From Chloroflexota bacterium (GTDB lineage: Bacteria; Chloroflexota; Anaerolineae; UBA1429): a DNA stretch of 10,937 nt. How positions within the stretch are numbered: the first letter of the stretch is position 1; each line of letters opens with the position of its first letter. The notes below the pieces were generated by a model. That model did not search any database, was not told the origin of the DNA, and saw only the letters and a program-made list of their open reading frames with translations. The DNA is taken from positions 1 through 10,937 of the forward strand of contig JAAYXX010000012.1 of the NCBI GenBank assembly GCA_012515695.1. Reading direction: 5' to 3'. This document shows, in pieces, positions 5,942 through 10,937 of this stretch. A program made the translations under genes and the position numbers.

Positions 5942-6349
5942 TCAATCATCTATGCCAAAAACAACCATTTCCGTGGTATGCTTTAGCGTCACAATGGGAT
6001 GCCCGATCATCCCGCCCAGGAATGTGTGGAACTGGTAGGTAGTCGTCACCCGAATAGACTCCCCGGCATTTGCCCCGACTGTATCAATCTGGACGTTGAT
6101 CAGGCCGTCCAGGCCGTTATTGGCCGCGTCTTGTTGGGCGGCGCTGACAATCCTCCCGCCTTCATCGGGAAAGCGCGACGCATAGCGCGCCCCTACGCGG
6201 GATGCGTTGGTGATGACGACATAGTCGTGGAACGCTCGCCCCAGGTCGACAATTCCCATCACCATAAGGGCCAGCAAAGGCAGGATGAGCGCCAACTCGG
6301 TCAGGCTGCTGCCCCGCTCTTGCTTGCTCATACGCTTCCATCTGGTCAT
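5942..6349 (-). CDS. tadE: TadE family pseudopilin of a Tad (Flp, type IVc) pilus system
   Basis: This 135-residue protein has the TadE domain (PF07811): a short basic leader, then RGSSLTELALILPLLALMVM and DLGRAFHDYVVITNASRVGA. Gly13 followed by SSLTE, with Glu18 at the fifth position, forms a prepilin-peptidase-type site, consistent with the known processing of TadE by TadV in the Aggregatibacter Tad system. One membrane helix covers about residues 16-38; the C-terminal part is exported. ATG 6349 is chosen because a perfect AGGAGGTG lies eight bases upstream. An in-frame ATG at 6376 overlaps the previous gene's stop as ATGA but has no clear ribosome site; if used, the protein would be 144 residues. 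It is placed between the NERD-like membrane protein and the TadG-like gene. Confidence 0.88.
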   Translation of the reverse strand: MTRWKRMSKQERGSSLTELALILPLLALMVMGIVDLGRAFHDYVVITNASRVGARYASRFPDEGGRIVSAAQQDAANNGLDGLINVQIDTVGANAGESIRVTTTYQFHTFLGGMIGHPIVTLKHTTEMVVFGIDD

Positions 6350-6372
6350 AGTCTGTACACCTCCTGAGCGCG

Positions 6373-8229
6373 TCATGGCGCTGGCTCTTGGTGGATGGGC
6401 AGAATGGTGGCTCCCGGCCTGGCGGAGCGACTCGGTGCGCGGCGGTCATAGTAGCGCAGGTACATTTTGTCCCACAGGTCGCTGATACTCGCCCCCAGTT
6501 GGGTCCACTGCGCGTCTACCCATGTTTGCGCGGTGGCGACTCGAGCCTGGCCCTCCCAACGCTCCCACAGGGGGACGGCGAGCCTGACGGCTGCCAGCAG
6601 GGCAATGACGCTCAGCACGCCCACCACGCTGCGGCGCAAGCCGTGCATCGCCGCGCCCTGCCGCGAGGCGTTCTTGCGCTCCTGGGCCTCGCGCATATCT
6701 CCCCACGTGCCGGGCACAATGGCGGCGGCTGTCGCCAGCAGGATCAGGGAGCCATAGGCTTCGACTGGGGCGTCCAGACGGAAGGCGGGGAGCAGGGTGT
6801 CTATCAGCCAGGGGACCACAAAGGCCAGGCCGCCCAGGACGATGCCCCACAGGGCGACGCGCAGCAGCCAACGCTTGAGGCTGTAGACCAGGGGCCAGGC
6901 TGCGTCCCAGGCGTAGGCGCGCACCGCGCCGATGATTGCCCAGAACGCGGCGCATAGCACTGCCCACACGACCTGCGACGGCAGGGGAGGCTGTGTGAGG
7001 CGGGTGAGCCAGACGGGGGCGGGCAGTGCCAGGGGGCCTAGCGCCCAGCCTATCACGCTACCGATTACCCCGGCCAGCGACAGGGCGAGCGCGGGATGGA
7101 GGACGTGGCGGTTCAGCCGGGAAAGGGCCGGCATGACATGCACAGACACGGGCACGTGTACCGGTTTTTCCGTCGCGTTCGAGCGGATCGTCAGGTAGCT
7201 GCGGGCCGGTTGTTGGGTGATGAGCAGGGCGGACGTGTCTACCGTCACCACTGCATCCAGCGACCCGGCCAGATCGGACGGGTCTACCTGCATCCAGCTA
7301 TCGCCTGGCTCCACCGTCCCGTAGAGATAGCCGCGTCCGCGCCCCTGGCGCAGCCGCAGCGCGCCGGTGGCCTTGTCGCCTTCCAGCACATAGCCGACGT
7401 TCACCTGGCGCGGTGTGATGACCAGCCGGGGCCGCCGCACCAGCCCGGTCGCCAGCATAAAGCTTTCGAGGCATACGTAGGGATTCCACACGTTTTTCTG
7501 CATGACGCCCTGGGCCAGCCGTGCCAGATGGAGCGCGCCCTGCTCGCGGAACCAGCGCTCTAGCGAGCCGTTTCGCAGGTGATGAACGCCATCCGCCGGG
7601 TGGCGATCCAGGTGCTTGAGAACCTGCTCGATGGTGTAGGCTTTTTCTCCACGGCCCAACCAGCCCCCCGAACGAAAGATAAAGGGCTGCGCGGCGCGTT
7701 GCGTGCGGGTCAGGCGGCGCTCGGCCATCGCCGCAACCAGCGACTCGCGCAGGGCCTGGTCGCCAAAGGGGGGATTGGGTGTTGCCACGCTCAATATTTC
7801 CTGTCCCAGGGCGTCTAGCCGGATGCAGGGCGGGTTGGGGGTTCCATACAGGTTGAGGGTAGCTGCGGGATGAAGCAGCACGATGTAATGATGGATGTTC
7901 GGCTTGCAGCCGGGGAACTCGTCTCGGAGAAAAGTCTGCAAGGCCCGACTGGCGCGGCGGGCGCTGCGCGCCGGGTTGGGGTGGCGTATCACCTCCCCCG
8001 ACGCGAGCCGCTCGCTCCACGCTCCGTGTGGCGTGGGGGCAATCTCGCCGCGCCAATCTACGCCGTGCAGCACAAACAGACCTTGTGGGCCGACGACGAC
8101 GGCATCCAGGCGTTGGCCTCGTATCGTCGGCTCGTAGACGGCCGTGTAGGTATCTGGCAGGGTGTCGTGCAGGTGCGCTTCCAGCAGGTCGCTGACGGGC
8201 CGCCCGTTTACCATCCCTTGATCGGCCAT
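6373..8229 (-). CDS. NERD-like domain / Ig-like domain multi-pass membrane protein
   Basis: This 618-residue protein appears to have three parts. Residues about 13-125 resemble the nuclease-related NERD domain (LDAVVVGPQGLFVLHGVDWR, then HHYIVLLHP). Asp42 is kept, but the E-x-K of the putative active site reads H55-G-V57, so catalysis is doubtful. Residues about 196-365 hold a helical stretch (EQVLKHLDRHPADGVHHLRN, LESFMLATGL) followed by an Ig-like beta domain with RQGRGRGYLYGTVEPGDSWM and YLTIRSNATEKPVHVPVSVH. The C-terminal third has about five membrane helices (near 376-400, 418-440, 452-478, 490-508, 533-555) and a Trp-rich tail. ATG 8229 has AGGAG ten bases and GAGGTG three bases upstream; GTG 8235 is an alternative start. 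It begins 13 bases after the DnaB-like gene. Its role is unknown; context ties it to the Tad pilus or to DNA handling at the membrane. Confidence 0.7.
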   Translation of the reverse strand: MADQGMVNGRPVSDLLEAHLHDTLPDTYTAVYEPTIRGQRLDAVVVGPQGLFVLHGVDWRGEIAPTPHGAWSERLASGEVIRHPNPARSARRASRALQTFLRDEFPGCKPNIHHYIVLLHPAATLNLYGTPNPPCIRLDALGQEILSVATPNPPFGDQALRESLVAAMAERRLTRTQRAAQPFIFRSGGWLGRGEKAYTIEQVLKHLDRHPADGVHHLRNGSLERWFREQGALHLARLAQGVMQKNVWNPYVCLESFMLATGLVRRPRLVITPRQVNVGYVLEGDKATGALRLRQGRGRGYLYGTVEPGDSWMQVDPSDLAGSLDAVVTVDTSALLITQQPARSYLTIRSNATEKPVHVPVSVHVMPALSRLNRHVLHPALALSLAGVIGSVIGWALGPLALPAPVWLTRLTQPPLPSQVVWAVLCAAFWAIIGAVRAYAWDAAWPLVYSLKRWLLRVALWGIVLGGLAFVVPWLIDTLLPAFRLDAPVEAYGSLILLATAAAIVPGTWGDMREAQERKNASRQGAAMHGLRRSVVGVLSVIALLAAVRLAVPLWERWEGQARVATAQTWVDAQWTQLGASISDLWDKMYLRYYDRRAPSRSARPGATILPIHQEPAP

Positions 8230-8242
8230 TTTCACCTCACTC

Positions 8243-9292
8243 CTATTGCAGCACGACCTTTTCGTCCACCAGCCGCTCGCGCACCATGTCGCCGTTAGAC
8301 AGCAGGCGGAAATGGGCCGCGTCCAGAGAGTACTCCATGTCGATGGCGTTCACTCCGGCCCGGTTCTTTTCCACGCTCATCACCACCCATTTACGCATTT
8401 CCTCCGCCTCGATGGTGTTGAACACCAGATGCTCGCGGCTGACGATTTCGTGCTTGTTGTGCAGCACAATGCCAATATCGGCCTCGTATTGCAGAGCCGA
8501 GCCGCCGCGCAGGTCGGAGAGGCGCATGCGGCGGGCCTTTAGTCCGGCCCGATCCGAGGCGGCGATGGCGAACACGGGAATGCCCAGGGTCATGGCGAGT
8601 TCCTTCAACCCTTGAGCCAGCCGGGTGGTGGCTTCGTCCTCATTCAACGGGGTTTCGAGCGGAATCTTTTGCAAATAGTCCACCACCAGCAGCAGGCCGG
8701 AGGGTTGCTCGTTCAGGAGGGTTTCGGCCCAATTCTGAATGCGCTCCAGTGTGCTGCTGACTCCGCTGGCCCGAATGAGGGACAGACGATTGGCGTACGA
8801 ATCGATGTGCTGCATCATCAGGGCATAGCGGGGCGTATTTCGCAGGCGCGAGATCAGGCCCGCGCCGTTGGAGCTAAATGTCAACTCGGCCAGCTTGCGG
8901 AGCGTGAGGGCGTCTTCCGGGCGGCTATGCTCGGCGCTTTCCAATGCGAGCAGGCGCATCAAGAGGTGAATCGGGTCGTGTTCATAGCAGACATACATGG
9001 CCCTGTAGTTGGGGTGGCTCATTACCACGTTGCGGGCAGTCTGAAGGGCCATGATGGTCTTGCCCACGCCAAACGCGCCGCCCACGATCATCATCTCGCC
9101 AGGGCGCAATCCCCCGGCCAACACGTCGTCTAGCGGGTGAAAGCCGGTGGGCAACGGGCGAAAGCGCTCCACGTTGCCCCTGGCTATGCGCTCCTCGATG
9201 TCTCCCATCACCTCGGCCAGCGTCCAGAGGTGTTCGCGCCGTTCCGCCGGGTTCGCGCCCTGCAATTCCTCGGTCAGTTGTATGGCGTTCAT
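8243..9292 (-). CDS. DnaB-like RecA-fold ATPase (helicase C-terminal domain) in a Tad pilus operon
   Basis: This 349-residue protein carries the DnaB C-terminal ATPase module without the DnaB N-terminal primase-binding domain. The entry signature is LPTGFHPLDDVLAGGLRPGE (47-66). Walker A is GAFGVGKT (72-79), the catalytic Glu is E104 in CYEHD, and Walker B is LLVVDYLQKIP (201-211). A DnaB motif resembling DLRGSGAIEQDAD appears as DLRGGSALQYEADIGIVLHN (260-279), and finger residues are K309 and R311 in VEKNRAG. All residues needed for ATP hydrolysis seem present. The first 45 residues are helical and unrecognised. Its ATG overlaps the TadA stop as ATGA, so translation is probably coupled. A replicative role is unlikely in this setting. 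It may be a hexameric DNA translocase, or a regulatory KaiC/DnaB-type ATPase for the pilus; neither is shown by sequence alone. Confidence 0.82.
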   Translation of the reverse strand: MNAIQLTEELQGANPAERREHLWTLAEVMGDIEERIARGNVERFRPLPTGFHPLDDVLAGGLRPGEMMIVGGAFGVGKTIMALQTARNVVMSHPNYRAMYVCYEHDPIHLLMRLLALESAEHSRPEDALTLRKLAELTFSSNGAGLISRLRNTPRYALMMQHIDSYANRLSLIRASGVSSTLERIQNWAETLLNEQPSGLLLVVDYLQKIPLETPLNEDEATTRLAQGLKELAMTLGIPVFAIAASDRAGLKARRMRLSDLRGGSALQYEADIGIVLHNKHEIVSREHLVFNTIEAEEMRKWVVMSVEKNRAGVNAIDMEYSLDAAHFRLLSNGDMVRERLVDEKVVLQ

Positions 9293-10623
9293 CGCCTGAT
9301 ATCCTTTCGCTGGGTCGGTCCAAAGATGGCGGGAGACAGGTCAATGCCCGCCAATTGGATCTTTTCCATGAACTTGGGGCGGATACCGGTGGCGGTAAAG
9401 TAGCCCTGCACCCGCGCATCCTTGATACCCGTTTGTTGGTAGCGGAAAATGTCTTGCATGACGATGATGTCCCCCTCCATCCCCTGCACCTCCGAGATGG
9501 CGACCACTTTGCGCATGCCGTCGGATAGCCGATCCAGGTGGATGATGAGGTCAAAGGCGGAGGCGATTTGCTCGCGGATGGCCCGCAGGGGCATATCTGT
9601 CCCCGCCGTCAGCACCATCGTTTCCACGCGGTGCAGGGTATCGCGTGGGCTGTTCGAGTGGGCGGTGGTGAGCGAGCCGTCGTGGCCGGTGTTCATGGCC
9701 TGCAACATATCCAACGCCTCTGCGCCGCGCACCTCGCCCACGATGATGCGGTCGGGGCGCATACGCAGGGCGTTGATGACCAGTTGGCGGATAGAGATCT
9801 GGCCGCGCCCCTCGATGTTGGGCGGGCGCGCTTCCAGACGGACGACGTGGCGCTGGTTGAGCTGCAATTCGGCGGCGTCTTCGATGGTGATGATGCGCTC
9901 GTTGGACGGCAAAAAGCTGGACAGGATATTCAGCAGGGTCGTTTTACCGGTGGAGGTGCCGCCCGAGATGACGATGTTGAGCCGCCCCAGCACGCAGGCC
10001 CGCACAAAGTGGGCCATCTCCTGGCTCAAGGTTTCCAGCCGAATGGCGTCGTCCACCGAGTAGACCGCCTTGGCGAACTTGCGGATGCTGACGCATGGCC
10101 CGTTGAGGGTCAGCGGCGGGATGATGATATTGACGCGGGAGCCATCGGGCAGGCGAGCGTCTACCATCGGGCTGGTCTCGTCCACGCGGCGGCCCAGGGG
10201 GGCGACAATCCGGTCAATGATCCGCATGAGTTCGGCGGTATCGCGAAAGCGAACGTCCACCTCTTTGAGCAGGCCGTTGCGCTCGATGAACACCTGATCG
10301 GGGCCGTTCACCAGGATTTCGGTGACGCTATCATCGCGCAGCAGCGGCTCCAGCGGGCCAAACCCCAGGATGGCCGCCGAGATTTCGTCGAATAGTTGAT
10401 TGCGCTCTATGCGGCTAAGGGGCACCTGCTCCTGCGCCAGCGTTTCTAAAAAGATTTGCTCCAATGCTGGGCGGACCAGTTCCATGTTGCGCGTGTCCAT
10501 CGTAGGGCTTAGTTCGGCCAGCAGGCGGCGCTGCACGCGCTCGCGGATTTGCTCGGCGGCCAGGCTCCCCTGGCCGGGGTCGCGTATCGGTTCATGTATG
10601 GCGTTGCGGTTGACGTTTAGCAC
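9289..10623 (-). CDS. tadA: TadA/CpaF family secretion ATPase of a Tad pilus
   Basis: This 444-residue protein is a VirB11-like hexameric ATPase that powers assembly of Tad/Flp (type IVc) pili from the cytoplasmic face of the membrane. The N-terminal domain contains FGPLEPLLRDDSVTEILVNG (88-107) and a typical VDARLPDGSRVNII stretch (154-167). The motor has Walker A GGTSTGKT (221-228), the Asp box IITIEDAAELQL (244-255), Walker B IIVGEVRGAEALDM (293-306) and the His box LTTAHSNSP (318-326). All are intact. The start is a GTG at 10623, preceded by GGGGGTG four bases away; no ATG is available before residue 42. It begins 12 bases after the TolB-like gene and overlaps the DnaB-like gene by ATGA. 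TadB and TadC, which usually follow this gene, are missing and are replaced by the DnaB-like and NERD-like genes. Confidence 0.94.
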   Translation of the reverse strand: MLNVNRNAIHEPIRDPGQGSLAAEQIRERVQRRLLAELSPTMDTRNMELVRPALEQIFLETLAQEQVPLSRIERNQLFDEISAAILGFGPLEPLLRDDSVTEILVNGPDQVFIERNGLLKEVDVRFRDTAELMRIIDRIVAPLGRRVDETSPMVDARLPDGSRVNIIIPPLTLNGPCVSIRKFAKAVYSVDDAIRLETLSQEMAHFVRACVLGRLNIVISGGTSTGKTTLLNILSSFLPSNERIITIEDAAELQLNQRHVVRLEARPPNIEGRGQISIRQLVINALRMRPDRIIVGEVRGAEALDMLQAMNTGHDGSLTTAHSNSPRDTLHRVETMVLTAGTDMPLRAIREQIASAFDLIIHLDRLSDGMRKVVAISEVQGMEGDIIVMQDIFRYQQTGIKDARVQGYFTATGIRPKFMEKIQLAGIDLSPAIFGPTQRKDIRR

Positions 10624-10635
10624 ACTTCACCCCCG

Positions 10636-10937
10636 TTATTTGATCCAGACGGGATCGTATTCCTCGTCTGGGGTATTGCTGATATTGCGCACATTGCGCC
10701 CGTCGGCGTCCATGATGTAAAGCTGTCGGCGTCCCTCGCGGTTCGACCAAAAGACGATCTTGCTGCCATCGGGCGACCAGGTCGGGTGCTTTTACCATTC
10801 CCACTCGTTTTCGGTCAGGTTGCGCTGTTCAGAGCCGTCCGCGTTCATGATCCAGATGTCGTCTGTGCGGTCTTGCTCGCTGACGAACGCGATGCGGCTG
10901 CCGTCGGGCGACCAGACAGGGTGATAGCAGACCCGCA
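10636..10937 (-). pseudogene. TolB-like beta-propeller protein (PD40 repeats), 3' end, interrupted by an in-frame stop
   Basis: The minus strand encodes the end of a beta-propeller with PD40/TolB-type repeats and is cut by the right edge of the window. One repeat is HPVWSPDGSRIAFVSEQD, continuing DDIWIMNADGSEQRNLT. The next is HPTWSPDGSKIVFWSNREGR, continuing QLYIMDADGRNVRNIS, and the protein ends EYDPVWIK at TAA 10636. Between the two repeats, after NEWEW, the frame has a TAA codon (10794-10792) exactly where a residue should precede KHPTWSPDG; TAC or TAT (Tyr) would repair it by one base. Thus the protein either ends early and loses its last 51 residues, or the base is an error. Proteins of this type often sit in the periplasm or on the surface and mediate protein-protein contacts. 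It is the first visible gene of the pilus operon. Confidence 0.78.

Noticed and set aside
9538..10395. Long plus-strand open frame opposite tadA
   Set aside because: It is a shadow of the TadA reading frame; the composition is biased to His, Gln, Asp and Gly and shows no domain.
10792..10794. Stop-codon readthrough or recoding in the TolB-like gene
   Set aside because: All other genes here use TAA, TAG or TGA as normal stops, and no special context is visible. A point mutation or base error is more likely.

Overview
The window looks like chromosomal DNA from a high-GC, non-model bacterium, most likely a Chloroflexota (Anaerolineae-type) lineage. That placement is an inference from the gene families and base composition, because no rRNA or other phylogenetic marker is present. 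Strong AGGAGG-type ribosome sites and two good sigma70-like promoters are visible. I see no tRNA, CRISPR array, transposase or phage gene.

Left part (1-4618), housekeeping and sugar metabolism. A minus-strand pair encodes a D-2-hydroxyacid dehydrogenase followed by the first codons of a sugar phosphate isomerase/epimerase, driven by a near-consensus promoter at 1197-1225. Next come a minus-strand SAM methyltransferase (Tam-like), a plus-strand cyclophilin-like (TM1367-type) gene that is frameshifted in this sequence, a minus-strand RimJ/RimL-type GNAT acetyltransferase, and a plus-strand Gfo/Idh/MocA oxidoreductase. The hydroxyacid dehydrogenase, isomerase and Gfo/Idh genes together suggest sugar or sugar-acid catabolism.

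Middle (4619-4862). This gene-free stretch lies between convergent genes. It holds a strong hairpin, probably a terminator, and a 134-base element built from six palindromes inside an outer imperfect inverted repeat.

Right part (4863-10937). A tight minus-strand operon reads in order: TolB-like beta-propeller (interrupted by a stop codon and cut by the window edge), a TadA/CpaF secretion ATPase, a DnaB-like RecA-fold ATPase, a NERD-like multi-domain membrane protein, a TadE pseudopilin, and a TadG-like Cys-rich surface protein. Gaps are 38 bases or fewer and one pair overlaps by ATGA. The TadA, TadE and TadG parts are a Tad (type IVc) pilus kit. The helicase-type ATPase and the nuclease-related membrane protein placed between them are not standard Tad parts, and they are the most interesting feature of the window. 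Platform proteins (TadB/C), TadZ, the Flp pilin and the prepilin peptidase are not in view and may lie beyond 10937 or elsewhere.

Two genes carry single-base lesions: a missing T near 2460 and an in-frame TAA at 10792-10794. These could be real pseudogenes or sequence errors.
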